Part shown: positions 12,032 to 25,128 of the stretch, one piece after another
Layout of the letters: each line of letters begins with the position of its first letter
How positions within the stretch are numbered: the first letter of the stretch is position 1
DNA from: Cardinalis cardinalis
Lineage: Eukaryota; Chordata; Aves; Passeriformes; Cardinalidae
DNA: 64,000 bases
Direction: 5' to 3'
NCBI GenBank assembly: GCA_014549065.1
Contig: JACDOX010000007.1
Location: forward strand, 12,971,261 to 13,035,260
Notes under the pieces: generated by a model
The model's database searches: none
Told to the model about the DNA's origin: nothing
What the model saw: only the letters and a program-made list of their open reading frames with translations
Translations under genes and position numbers: made by a program

Positions 12032-13454
12032 AGGTAAGATTTTTGAACTAAAAATTTGCATTTTGAGCCTTGATTTCTTTTCTTATACTGATGTTGCACT
12101 TGCACTCTTTGAAAGATGTGCTATCACTTCCAAATGTGCTTTGTAGTGCAGTTATGATTTCTTAGGATTTGTGCTATAGAATTAATTACATTTTGGTTAG
12201 TGCTTTGTACTTTACATGTGAGGTTTCGCAAGCAAATTTCCCTAGGTTCTCATATCCAATCATCTAATGAAGAGTAAGCAAATCATAAAGATAGATGAGT
12301 AATGTAAATATTTGTTCCATTTCTTCTGTTTTGCTTAGTGCATGGTGGGATTGTACCTGCTTTAATTTATTCTGGATTCATCCATTTGCTTATGACCTTC
12401 CTGCATATTTTTCAGGTATCTTAGATTCTGGTTGGCATCTTCAATGGGGAACCCACCTACACCCTCATGTCACTTTTAAGCGAGCCCTTTTTTCCAATTT
12501 CTTTCAAAGTCAAAAGTCCTCTATTTTCTTAAACCTTGTTCATTAGCATGCTAACAAATACAGTTCAATTTTATATTTCTTTCTAAAATTCAGGGTGTTT
12601 AAACAGTAACTACTTACTGTAGGAAACTGTTCAGCAAACACATCCAGAATGTGAATTCAGGTTTCTCCTTTTACACTCAAGTAAGTGCACATATTATAAA
12701 TGTATACTGTGGGTTTTTGCCACTCAAATTTGACATATAGCAGTGATTTTCATACTTATTTTTATGCATAATCTTTTCATTAAGAAAATATTACCTGACA
12801 GCTGGATACTTGGTGTTGCTCAAAAAAGTTCAATCTGTCCACCTTCACTGTGACAGGCTTTAGTAAAAACACTTCTAAAATCCCATCCTTGCCATTTAGA
12901 AAGAGCTGAATTCCTAAGATCTTAGTCACAAATCATTGAAGTTAATTAGACCCTAATTGCCCTGGTTTTCCAATAGCACTACAGGCTCAAATTACTTTAA
13001 AATTCACTCCTAACAATGACAAATTTCAATCCAAAATGTGTAAAGCTCACTTTAGTGGAGAAATTTGGTTACAGCAAGTATTAGCAGCATTTGGCTGAGA
13101 ACAGTCACGTTATACCAAGTGGCTTTCAAACCCTGGAGCAAATAAAATTAAGTTAGGTACAGAGTTTGCTATAAAACAGAGAGAGATGAAAATAAGGAGA
13201 CAATGAGTATCAGGGACAATTTGTAATGCTGAAATATGTGTTGTGAATATAATGAAAGCCCTTTGATTTGGATTCTAAGTGCTGCATAATAGAAAAGCTA
13301 TGAGGAACTGTCCTGCGTCTGCAAACAAACTGACCAGACTAGCTAATAACTTGTTCTGCATCCAGCTTCCATGGTGAGATAACAGATCTGTAGATCAAAT
13401 AAGTAAATTTGAATTTTATGTTATGCAGAATAAGACTAGTCACTAAATCTAATG

Positions 13455-13455
<1 letters not shown>
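12032..13455. other. Unique AT-rich DNA
   Basis: No gene or repeat is recognised. The sub-stretch at about 12925-13010 carries closely spaced TTAATTAG and CCTAATTGCC words typical of homeodomain sites and is a weak candidate for a conserved non-coding element. Confidence 0.5.

Positions 13456-13519
<64 letters not shown>
13456..13519. repeat. (TTA)n microsatellite, about 21 perfect units
   Basis: Sixty-four bases of uninterrupted TTA repeat. Open frames across it translate as poly-Tyr on the plus strand and poly-Asn on the minus strand and are artefacts. The absence of interruptions suggests a young tract that is probably length-polymorphic. Confidence 0.97.
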
Positions 13520-16500
13520 CCAGTTTTATGGGGTTCATTAGTCTCACATATTTATTTTTGTTGTGGAGTACAGATCTGGATTTCCCACGAAATAATCTGG
13601 GGGGTCCTCTAGCTGATTGACAAGCTTGAGAATAATTGCATTTCAAGCAATACATTAGAATGGAAAGAGAGATCTCTCTTTTCTGGCAGCTTTCCATTTT
13701 CGCAATTTAGAAGACAATTTTTGGTTTTTTACTTGATCACACTGCCCTCCCAACAGCACAATATCAAGATGCAGTGCTATTGCCAGCCTACAGCCTCGAG
13801 ACAATTGCTGGTGATAGGTTAATTTCTAGTGTCATACCCTGAGAAGTTAAGGGACAGTCAGGTGTGGTACATCGTGTTACTACATCTTGACCTGCACTTT
13901 TGTTGCATCTGACATGTATTGTTTGAGTTCTTTATTCCAAATAACTACCAGTCTTTTTCAGCTTATAGAAATTCCAGATAGTGTGAGTTAAGCTCCAACT
14001 TTGTGTAATATAACAGGGGGTTTTAATTGTGGCTCTCGTATTGATTCTTTCCCAGCAACATCTAAAGTGTGCATCAGTAGTGAAATTATTCTTCTCACAA
14101 GTTACTGTCTTCTGTGTTTCTGAATTGTACACGTTAACTCAGCAGCCATCTTTAGTTTATTGAAAATACAATTAGAATATGTACGATCATTCTTGAGGTA
14201 TGAAAAGTACCTGTGGTGGTGCTAACTCATAACTTCCACCAGGAAACACAAGTCTGTTGCTGAGTGTGCTGGCAATAAAAACTGGGGGACATTTGGAATT
14301 ATGGTAGCTGCAAAAAACAGTTGTACAAAACCAGTCAGATTCTGCCTTTTAACAGTATATGCCTGATGCTACATATCTATTTGTTTTGTGAAGCTACATG
14401 AGAAATTTATATCAAGTAATATTGAAGTTTGCAGTCATTGCTTATGGGTAATACCAAGGGGCTTTTTTATGTCTAAGAAATTATTGATACACTGTCATTC
14501 CACAGAAATCTAGCATTTCCTGGGCCACTTCAGTCCCAGTGGAGATGAGAAGGTGTAGTTTAGGAAATGGCAAGGTCATGCCAGGAGTAGCCTGCATAAT
14601 TTTGGCAAGCAATAGAGTTACAAGTAGAATTTAGCCTCTTGATGCTCAGGCAGTTTGTCATGCTACCTGAACATTAATAGAATTGATCAGCTAAGGTAAT
14701 GGTGCCCCTGGGGTGAAAGTGCAAGGGTTCCTCAACTACTTTTAATTTTTCATATTCACAGAAATTCTTGTTCTTCATTCAGAAACTTTGAAAGAAAACT
14801 GAAAAATGCAATTTTCAAATTAAAAAAAATGCAGTGCTGCAAAATATTTTGAGGGAATTTAAAAGGTTAAACTCCAATAAAACAATTCTCCTTGCTTTCT
14901 GCTTCTTGTATGTATTACACTTTCTGAGGCACTAGCCCCTAATATTCCATTTAGTTCAAGTCCTGANCCTGAAACTTTTATCTAGGTAAAATGTTCCTTA
15001 AAGTAAGAATTAAGCATGCCTATATCTAGAGTGTGTATGTTCCAGTCTCTTCTCAGCCTTTAAAGAAATACATTTTTATGCCAATCCAAAGAAACTGCTC
15101 AAGGTAAAAGTTCAAGAGTATCTAATGTATTTAAATATTGATGTATATTCTATTGCAATTTTTTTAATGTGCCTTGCCAGAGCTTTGGGATGCATGCAAA
15201 AATCAATTTAAAAACACACAATCTTATGTGGAAGCATGGAAAGAGAATCTTCAGAAGAATTATCAGTCAGAGGAAGGCATATTCTTACTAGCTAATTGAG
15301 AAGGGTATGGTATGCTATAAAATATATATGCTCATTTGTGTTTTCTTTTTATAAACTTAAAATTCAAAAGGGAAGGTCTTCATTACTTTTGGCACAAGTA
15401 ATAGAGCTGTATAGAAATTCACTGCTAAATCTCAGCAGCATTTTTGATCATTCATTTGCATTCATCTAGTATAATGCAGTATAATTAAATAGCTTTTTAG
15501 ACCAACAAAATATTTTACTTAAAAGAATATTTTATGTTGAGGAAAATTTAGTAAGGATAGAATGCCAGGAGAGGATGCAAGCTTAACTCATTATCTCAAT
15601 TCAGGGGGAAGAATAGCTGTAAGACTGCAGCTGTAGGGGTAACACAGGGTTAGTCCAAATGTCCTTGTGCATATTGTCCCACAGAAGTCTTCCAGGGTTC
15701 ATAAGATAACTGGCATTTAGGGAGGAAAAGTAATCTTTGTTCTGGAAATAATGTCTTCATCCAGAAAGAAATGTTGAGAAAGCCAGGCAGTGGTTATATT
15801 TATGCACTATGCTGTTTTTATTTCCAAACTCTGTCCTTCACTGTTCTGGATCGGATATTATGCTAAAATGCATAGACTTCTTTTGTCCAACTTAAGGTTA
15901 GGTATTTTTCAGTGTTATCATCCATTTAAAAGTATGTGAAAGCTTTTAGTTAAACCAGTGTGTTTTTACCAGAATTTTAACAGAACTGGTTTGATATGTA
16001 TTATTATCTCTTGAAATGAGATGATATGACAAAATACATTGAAACTCACAGTTTAACTGGTGATGAATATCAGGAGAGTATCCTTGAATGTATTTCTTTT
16101 GTGATTCATATTTATAAAGTCCAGAGTCACTGCTCTGAATTAATTTGATGATTGGCATATACATGTCAATGATGTCAAGCACAATGATGTAATTTTCCCT
16201 TAATAATGAATAAAACCCCTGTAGATCTCCCCTGTGTGCCCTAAATGAGGCAATTGGTGTGCCCTAAACATGTTCCAGGTTTCCTGTGACATATGCAGCT
16301 TTGGGAAGTACATCTCAATCAGCCTGTCACTAGGATTAGTTTCATTTTTTAAACCTCTAAAGCTGTGTCTATGCTAGCAGATTAATCAAAAAGCATTTCT
16401 ACACACTGAAATATGACTGCCTAGTCCATAAAACTATTCCTATGTTCCCTAAATACAAATTAGTGAATCCTAAACAGTTTCTTGGCACAGCATGAGGTTT

Positions 16501-18589
16501 ATATCACTCTAAGGGTTGTTCCCGATGTTAAGCTTCCTGCAGCAAGTCCTGTGGTGGAGAATAAGAAAATTTGATCATAATTTTTGAATACCATAAATCC
16601 AACAAGCTACTCCATGCTACTTGTACTTGGGGAAAGTTCCTAGGCACACTCAGTCAAGTACTGTAGTATGGACAGTGTCCTGACAGCCTTCCTTATGCAA
16701 GAAACTGAAAGGGAAGTGTTATCTCTGCAACCTCTATATTTCTGGAAAGCATAAGATCCAAATAAGAGTGTTTTCTAACTTTTCCATTTGTAAAATTGGA
16801 CTAAAACTTTTGTATGCTTACTGCAAAAATAAAAATTAAACAATTTGTCTGCAGAGAGAAACAACAGCAACTGAGAATAAACAGACCTCAAACATCATCA
16901 AATTCAAATTCTACCACTTCTATTACGTAAAAAAGTATAATTGGTAAAGCCAGTTTGATGTTAAACCATGCTAATTGAATGGCATGAAAAAATGTTATTT
17001 GAATAAGAAGAAAACTAAATACAATAGATTTCTTTTTCTACAATAGATTTTTTGGTTTTTGCTCACAGAAAGTATAAGGCTTAGAAGAAAATCAAAGCTT
17101 CCTTCAGAACATTGTGAGCTTGTGAAAACTGCATTTCTTACAAAATTATTCTGATTAGAAAACTCCTGTCCAGCTCTTCCTTTGATGTATATGTACCAAA
17201 TACTTGTCCAAATTAAATTTGTATTTCAAAATCTTTCCCTCTTCAGAGTCTTTCTGTAGTTAAGAGATTTTCAGAATATTAATACTTATATTCATGCTGC
17301 AATATCTGCAGTTATTACTGTGAGATTAAGCACCTTTTTTTTTTCCTTTAGGTAGACATCCTAAGATAAAAGTGGAGAGGAAGTGATTTAAAGCCAAGAT
17401 TACCATTACTATGTGTGTGGTTTTTTTGTATATTTATCTACAAATTGTGTGTGTTAAATTACATGTGTGTTTACATTAATTTAAAATAATGTATTTTAAA
17501 TATAATGGGATTTTTCCCTTCCAGCCAAATTTGAGCTATTATGATGTAGTGATCTGAACAAAAAACTAATTGCAGATCTAAAAAAAAAAATGATTCTTTA
17601 AAAAGGAAATATTTTTCAGTTCAAGAATAGAGAAATGCTTTATATCTACATACATGTATAAATAATTGGATGCCAGTAGATGGTGCTCACTGTGTAGTAT
17701 AATCTCTGGGATTACCAAGACCAATAAAATTTGTTGCTGTGAAGTCAAACTGGCGTCTGTGCACTCTTTACAGCTACTGTGAACAGATGGTAGGAATGTT
17801 CTGTCTAATTTAGTGTGTAGTACTAGCTTGAATACAGATCCATATACCACATGAAGACTGAGAGACCCCTTTTGCTGGCAGTAGAAAGATTTCTACTGCC
17901 CTTGTGGGCGACTGCTTGAAGTAAACATGGTGGCCCAACAAGTGGAGATATATTGGGAGGGATTCAAAGGAGCAAGGCTGTAAAGGGACATTTTTGAAAC
18001 AGCAAATAACTAATGCCAAGAAGAAAAAATCAAAGGATACCAGCAGTGTGTTGAGGAGATAAAATAAAGTGATAGGCAAGTAGTTACAATATTTAAGGAA
18101 ATACGGATGGAGATGGAATAATAGAAATTGAAGTGGAATACATAAAGCTGAATACAGAGAAAAGACATAAAAACCAGAAGATAATTAAGAAGATTATTAG
18201 AAAAAACATTAAGTAGGTAGATATTAAGAGACGATGATACATACAAGGAAAAAGAGTCATGAGAAAAGGCAACAATAGTGGTTACATGTACTACTAGGAA
18301 AGAAATATTATAGAACTTCTGATTTCATATTAGCCAATACTATGTTGGTGTAAGATTTGAACAAGAAGAACAAGGATTAAATGTCTAGCAGTTCTTGAGT
18401 TCAATGCACTGACATGTGCTCTCACTTAAAAATTTGGGAATAGTAAATATCTTTTTGGTTATTTTGCTTGGGGTAAGTCTATGTAGAGCATTGCTTTCTA
18501 TCTTTCTCCTGGTGGACTGTTACATTTAGAGCAATATTTCAAGTGATACTGTTTTCTCTGTGTGGTGATATTGCCTTTAGTTGTGATTT
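13520..18589. other. Unique AT-rich DNA without recognised genes
   Basis: Scanned for exons, RNA genes and CR1 or LTR ends; none is supported. Minor low-complexity runs occur near 17330-17345 and 17580-17590. Open frames are all under 95 codons and compositionally biased. Confidence 0.5.
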
Positions 18590-19080
18590 TGGTCCCAGGG
18601 AAGCTGCTTGATGTCCCTCAGCCTTACCAGTGTCTGGACAGTGCCATGGGACATGCTCTTTGGCTGGTATTTTCTGGCTGGCAATGAGGTTGATAGATCT
18701 AGGATATAGTAGCTGGAGAACACTACCAGCTCATTCAGAAGGTCTCACTTCATTTTTCTGTGGCACAGGTGAGGGCAGCAGGGTAACTCTGGGCCCAGAG
18801 GGCTTTTGTGCAGAAAACTCCAACTGAGAATAGAGGAAACAGGGAAATGAGTAAAGCCTTCTTCCTCTCTTCCGGCAGTTCATCAATAGGTGGAAGCAGA
18901 GATCCTTCCCTAGACAATCCTCAGAAAACCTGTGCTTCCCTGTTTTCAGTTCTGTAGGGCTGAGGTCATGACATAAAAGCAGCAAAATGTCTTTGCACGG
19001 TGGAACAAGTGATGAAAGTGAGATGGGACTGCAGAGAGTAATATTAAAAGAGCAGGGAATGTCAAAGCTATTTGTTAGAT
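18590..19080. other. GC-richer block, origin unknown
   Basis: This block (about 490 bp) is less AT-rich than its flanks and has a 119-codon frame on the minus strand (18731-19090) rich in Ser, Pro, Cys and Leu. The segment at 18595-18760 (CCATGGGACATGCTCTTTGG and neighbouring words) has the feel of an interspersed-repeat tail, but I cannot assign it to a family. No exon boundary is evident. Confidence 0.3.
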
Positions 19081-19859
19081 CTGTGTACACCAGTGCAGCT
19101 TAATGGTGTGGAGAGGTAAACAGGGCTTCTATTTAAGACATCATTTGTCTACCTAGAATTCTAAAAGGTTTACAAGAAGATTACTTAAAAGTTAGTTTAA
19201 AAATCTTCAAAACTTATAAATTTATTTTATAACATATTAATATATATAACATAACAGTATTAACATATTTTTCCATCTATGTTCTGCTTTATATGAAATT
19301 AAATTAAAACACCTGTAAGAAGCAAGTAATAGAAATGTAACTAAACTAGAGCACAAATAAATCTGTCAAATGCTATTAGTATTGCTTATTAGAGATTCAG
19401 TTAGAATATATTTAAACATACTTAATCTACCAGCCCTTCATTTGTCTTTGCTCTTGGTGTATATCTTGTAAGAATCACTAGCACCTAAATTTAGTGAACA
19501 CAGCTGATTACACACAAATTTGGAATGCAAAATGATCTGATATACAATTCAGTCTGTTTAAGGTATTTAATGCTCTTTAGCTTTAGCCTCTCCAGAAACA
19601 CTGGTTGTAGAAACAGAATAATCCTGCTCTGAACATGGAAATGGTGTTCCAAAGATATTATCTAAGACTAGTCATGCTTCAGCTGTTTCTACACCTTACT
19701 AAGAAATCTTGTGTTACATTATTAATTACTTGCAAAACATTGCAGTTGTTCTTTCATTTTGTTGTTTCACTTTTTTAGATGACTGGCTTTGCACAATGTT
19801 GTAATTTAGAGGTTTTATACAATGATGTTCCATAGAAGGGAGTTAGCATACACATACCA
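19081..19859. other. Unique AT-rich DNA
   Basis: Strongly AT-rich, with repeated TATTAATATATATAA-type words near 19215-19270 and no gene or repeat family recognised. Confidence 0.5.
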
Positions 19860-20125
19860 CCAGCTAGAGTAAGGGGGTTTATCTGTCCGAAAGAGTGCTG
19901 CCTCTCTCTGACAGCCCATTGTAGATTGTATTGTTGTGTTTGGGACCTGGAAGCAGCAGCCTGGTCACCCTTTCACTCAGCCTAGGCAGGTATTTCAAAT
20001 ATGTGGGTGTAGGGCATGAAGAGCCAGTATAAAAGCTGGAGAGAGACTGAGTCCTGCTACAGGTCTGATTCAGCCTGACTTTCCCAAGTGTGCCTCTCAT
20101 TAAAGATATAAATACTTCCTTTGAA
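19860..20125 (+). promoter_or_regulatory. LTR-like core promoter: TATA box plus ATTAAA (candidate LTR remnant)
   Basis: A strong TATAAAA at 20028-20034 is followed about 65 bp later by ATTAAA at 20099-20104. The sequence between and upstream is GC-richer than its surroundings (for example GACCTGGAAGCAGCAGCCTGG). TATA box, short R-like interval, then polyadenylation signal is the arrangement of U3-R in a retroviral LTR. I could not identify TG...CA ends or a target-site duplication, so the limits are nominal. An unrelated promoter-like match by chance is a real alternative. Confidence 0.3.
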
Positions 20126-21184
20126 ATCAATGGGACGATTCACACAATTAGTCGGGCATGTACTTTAAGTAGATTGCTTAAGTGGGACCATTCTGCACCA
20201 TTGAAATGACTATATACACTTCAGGAGAATGGAAAATCAGTCTCACAGTTATTTTAAACATGACTCAGAAAATGATTCGATTTGTCTTCAAATGTCTTCT
20301 GGTGGAAATGCATAGTTCAAGCAAAATATGGAGAAAAATCACTCACAACATCAGAAAAACTGATATAAAAATGTTTTCTCAGGTCATTTTGAGAACGTTA
20401 CACCTGATTTCTGGTGCTGTATCAATAAATTTAAGGAAGTGAATTGTTATTCTAGCATTATTAATTTGAAGGAAGTGCTTGAAAGAAAACTAAGGGATGA
20501 TTATCATGTTTCATTTTTTAAATGACAAATATAAGATTTGCACCCTCTGTAACTCTAAACACCTGCTGATTTTAAGTTCTGTTTTTCTTTCCTAAAGAAT
20601 ATAGGGCTCAGTCTGTACAGAGCTCTGCTCTGATTTCTTGAAATGGTTACTGTGCTTTAGTTCTTAACAGAGATAAAATTTGATATAGTAAGAAACTCAA
20701 GAGGTTTTCACAACACAGATATTTTGTTAGTAGACGAAATAGAAGAGTAAATAAAGATAAATAAAGTTTAAATTAGAGTTCACTGTTATGCTGATGGTTT
20801 TCAAAGGTCCTTGATCACCCTTGCCAAATGTAGCCTAGTGCACTAAGTTACTGGAACCCAGGTAAAGTAGCATAATGGGAAACATCTAAAGACAAATGTG
20901 ATCTCTCAATATGTATTGGACTCAAGGTACAGTTTTTGTTGTCTTAGAGTAGCAGAATTTACTTGTTCTGTATGCATGGATTTTATGACTCTGAAGTCCC
21001 TTTCCTGTTTCATTCCAGATTCTGCATTTTTCTCATCCAGCAAATCAACCTGCATAATTGCAGAAAGGTCAGTTTTTGTTTTTATTTTTCTTCAAACATT
21101 AGCTCTCTATTTATGTAATTTTCTTGGTAGCTACTGCTTTCCATTATACTCGAAAAATTTTTATTTATAAATCCTCTTGACTTG
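20126..21184. other. Unique AT-rich DNA
   Basis: No feature recognised. Two unremarkable frames of 86 and 90 codons on the plus strand have no known domain. Confidence 0.5.
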
Positions 21185-21425
21185 TTGAACTGCCCCCGTC
21201 TCTCGCCTTAATTGCCCAAATATAATTAGAGGTCTGGATGAAATGAATCACCTTGGCAAAAATTCATCCAGCTTTATTGCCAAATTCAAAGACTGAGTGA
21301 GGGGAAAATGGTGCACTGGCACACTTGATTTAAAAATAATTCTAAATGTAGCTGTGTGTAGTATTAATTACAGATGAAGCTCTGGAGACTGATTAATCAA
21401 AATGTATTGTTGTAAATCCTTTGTG
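21185..21425. promoter_or_regulatory. Candidate conserved non-coding element with clustered homeodomain-type sites
   Basis: Within 240 bp there are CCTTAATTGCCC, ATATAATTAGAGG, TTAATTACAGATG and GACTGATTAATCAA, that is, several TAATTA/TAATTG cores and one TGATTAAT (PBX/HOX-like) site, in non-repetitive mixed-composition sequence. Such clustering is common in developmental enhancers in gene deserts. Conservation cannot be judged from one sequence, so the function is inferred. Confidence 0.25.
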
Positions 21426-24400
21426 ATGTGCTGCGATACCAAGTGTACCAGGCCAGACTGTGGTTCAGCATCTGTATCCTAGAAGAGAGTAAATTATCAG
21501 TGGTCTCCTTGCCTGGCCTTCTACCAGAAGGAGAAAATGGGATGGAAGCAGTAAATGTCTAGCTGCTATTTTTTATTTTCTTAGCAGTAGCCAAACAGTG
21601 GCAGGAAAGAGTAAGGAGCAAAGACTGATAGCCAATATGTCTAGATTGACTCAAGAGGGACCTGAAACTGCTGCAAAGTGGTATATAGAGCACTTCAATT
21701 AATTGATAAAATAGGAAGGAGGGCAGATCAGAAAACACCCACTTTTTTCTGGGTGTGTCATTCCTTCTGCCCTCAGAATGTCACCTGAGGAGGTTGAAAC
21801 GTCTGCCATGCCTTTCAGAGTATGAGTCCATTGCTCATGTTTGGAAGAAGATTAGGATGTGCCACCTGTAGCGCCCAGGAAAAAAGCAGGTACCTGCTGG
21901 AGATGTGGTGGCATGGGCTCTGCCAGAAATTGAGGTGGTGGAGGCAGAACAAGCAAGGACAGCTCAGCAGCTTTGGCTGTTACAAAGGGTCTGTTCTCTG
22001 GAACATGGAAATGGGGAAAAAGGAGTAGGTGGAAGAATTAAAGGGGAAGGAAATGCTAACTTTGCTATGGTTAGGAGAGTCAAAGCAGAACAAAAACTGA
22101 AACTCAGAGATATGTGGTTGACTGGGAAAGTTTTGTGAGAAACAAAGATTTTCTAGAGTGGATGGGAGATGTAGGGAGCAGCTCCCTAAGCAGTCTAAAG
22201 ACAAAAGGAGCAGGTTATTTGAACATTCAAGTAGAAGAGGCTTGGGATATCACCTGATTGCTTCTGCAGAAATATTATTCAGGGTCTAGTATCTTTTTCA
22301 CTTTGCCTTATCCCCTGAAAGAAATATGAAAATGGTAAGTGAAGAAAGAAAGTGCCTTTCAAAAACACAATTGTTTTCCTGAGGCAGTACAGTTACCTCC
22401 ACATCCACTGCTGTGATTCAGTCTAGTCCTCAACATTAAATTCCAGTTGTCCCTAAAGCAGGCTTCTTTCACAAACACAGGTGATTGGACAGCCATGCTT
22501 GATCACTCATGCCTATGACAAAACTCCTAATGCTGATCTTACTCTTGATAGTTCATTATATTATCATTTACATATACAAATTTCCCTGAGGGTGTGCTTT
22601 TTAGTGTTATAATCATCTCTGGTAAATCTAGGTTACATTTTCATACTACCTAATATCACCAACTTGTTTAAAATTATACTCTACTCAGTTTCTGTTTGAA
22701 TCTCTTTGAACAATTAGTTCTCAAATAAATAACAATTTATAGCATTCTATTCCTGGGGACTCTTCACTGCTCCTTTACAGCCTTCTGTCATGGTTATAAG
22801 ACCAAGACATAGCTGCTCTGAACTTTTTAGTGGATTTTTAATTTCATCTGACATCATTCTCACTTCTTTCCGAAGAGACTCTTTTGGTTTGTTGTTTTGT
22901 TTTTCCTTTTAAATANATACTTCTCTGTTTCAGTTATCAAAAATTAATTTTTCAGTTAATATTCAAACATCTTCATGCTAGACACTCTGACCTGGGCACA
23001 AAATGTGGACAGCACACCTAGTCCTTGAAATATCACTCACTGAAAGGTTCCCACTGAGTTGAGCTTAATCTACCTCAGGATGTAAATGCACAAGCCAAAA
23101 ATTTGTAAATGTGACTGTCCAACCCGGAAAGCCAGGACACAAATAGCAAACACAACAGTGTTTACAGGATGGATTAAAAGAACCAAGACATTGCTATCAG
23201 AATACTTATCCAGAACTGGTTCAAAATAGACCTTCAGCTTTCTGTAGGTTTTACTAGANTTTTTTTTAATAAATGTGAACTGAAATATTTTAAATATCTT
23301 CCCCTTCTTTTTATTTTTACTTCTTACTTACAGCTGCTTGTTTGACACTTCTCCTTTTCATAAACGTATGACAAAAGGCCCATCTGATTTGATAATTTTC
23401 TTTTTTCTGCTAGCTTCCTTAGAGGCTGCATTAATCTTCCACCATTTTCATATTCACAAGCTAAAAGATGTTTGTAGGAGGTGTTTTGATTGTGGAGAAC
23501 ATGCTCTCCCATCTGTGGCAGTATATAAAAGCATCTTCTTACAGAAGGCTTGTTTGGGGTTCTTTCTGGATAGATACCAAGATGTGTAAGTTTATTGATG
23601 AAACATGCTTAAGTGAGGAGAGATTGTAACATAATTGCATATTTTCCACATCCTGCAAAGGAGATATGCTTCAATAGTACTCCACCTGCTCTTGGGTAGA
23701 TTTAGTTTCCTACAACAATTTTGTCTGCAGCTTCTTTGGGAAGGGTTTGCATATGGAATACAACATTAAACTCCAAAATTAAATTTCTGAATTTCATCTA
23801 TCTCTGTTACCCATTAAGAAAGCAAGATGCTAGTATTTGCTCATCTTAACAGAGGTTATTGTATATGATACAAACTAGAAGGGCAGAAGAAGAAAGATTC
23901 TCAGACTATTTGACACATACCTGAATTCACTGTTAATTTCCTTTACCATTTAAACAATTATGAATGATGTAGACAAAGTAATGGATAAAAAGGAGAAAGA
24001 ATTGAAAAATGCTCTACCATGTACTTTTTTGTAAGGTTCTTTCAAAATGTTTCATTTTCTACATACTTTTGTCACTCTCAGAAAAGAAGGAAAATGGCAT
24101 TACCCAGATGTTGTTCTCTCTTCAATAAAGTGAGGCTAAATTGCTGATCTAACTGTAGCAAAGGTAGAAAATAATATTATATGAGCATTCCTTAAGGATG
24201 ATAAAAGCTAGTGTAAGATCATTAAATCAAATCTGAGCATACCACTTTTACATATTAGCCAATGTCTGCATATTCACAAATGCAGATCCATGATGAATGT
24301 CCTAATGGTTTAATTTTCACAGTATAGAACTGAAGAAGGAACTTTGGGTTATTAGCTGACACAATCTGCTTCTAAGATGAGACTCTGAATCATGTATGTC

Positions 24401-24542
24401 AGTCATGCATGGATAGCAGGAAAAGAAAATTTAGGTATAGAGAAACAAAGATACCCTAATTAAGTCTTGGAGAAAAAGTTAGGTTACAAATCTGACATTA
24501 TCTTCAAAATTTTGTGCCCCTACACTGGATTCCAAAAAGGAC
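21426..24542. other. Unique DNA, no gene recognised
   Basis: Nothing firm is supported. Minor A/T homopolymers occur around 22890-22915 and 23260-23275. Frames up to 83 codons lack known domains. Confidence 0.5.
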
Positions 24543-25128
24543 TGTCATGGTCTAACCCCAGCAAGCAACCAAGCCCTGTAGAGCAGCTCTCTCACTCCCC
24601 CACCAGTGGTGTCAGTGAGAGAATCAGAAGGGTAAGAGCTAGAAGACTCCCAGGCTGGGATAAAGACAGTTAAATAGAGAAAGCACAAGCTGTGCACACA
24701 AGCAGAGAAAAGCAAGCAATTCATTCACCACTTCCCTTGGGAAGGCAGGGGTTCAGCCAATCCCAGGAAAGCAGGGCCCATCACACGTAGCAGTGACTTG
24801 AGACAAATTTCATCACTCCAAACAACACCCTCTCTCTTTCTCTCCACTTTATACATGAGCATAGTGTCATATGGTCTAGAATATCCCTTTGCTCAGCTGG
24901 GGTCATCTATCCCAGCTGTGTCTCCTCCCAGTTTTCCATGTATCCGCAATTTCCTCAGTAGTGTGGCAGTACAAAAAGTGGAAAATAACTTGGCTCTGTG
25001 TAAGTCCTGCTCAGTGATGGGGAAAACACCTCTATGTCATCATCCTTTTGTGCAGCACAAATCCAAAATTCAGCTCCATGTTAGGCACTGTAAAGAAAAT
25101 TAGCTGTACCCCAGTCAAAGAGAGCACA
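24543..25128 (-). mobile_element. Solo LTR of an avian endogenous retrovirus
   Basis: The plus-strand left end TGTCATGGTCTAACCCCAGC is the reverse complement of the highly recurrent 3' terminus of a common bird ERV LTR family. The right end (…GTACCCCAGTCAAAGAGAGCACA) corresponds to its 5' terminus, so the element reads on the minus strand and has TG…CA ends. In that sense the U3 has a GGGATATTCTAGACCATATG block (plus-strand about 24875-24894) and a TATAAAG box (24850s), followed by R/U5 with an ATTTAACTGTCTTTATC-like polyadenylation region (about 24660-24677). No gag, pol or env sequence adjoins either side, so this is a solo LTR left by recombination. I see no matching target-site duplication (AGGAC on the left, TCTGG on the right), which suggests age or an inexact end. 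At about 586 bp it is close to full length for the family as I remember it. Confidence 0.85.

Noticed and set aside
13409..13697. Frames encoding poly-Tyr and poly-Asn
   Set aside because: Products of translating the (TTA)n microsatellite.
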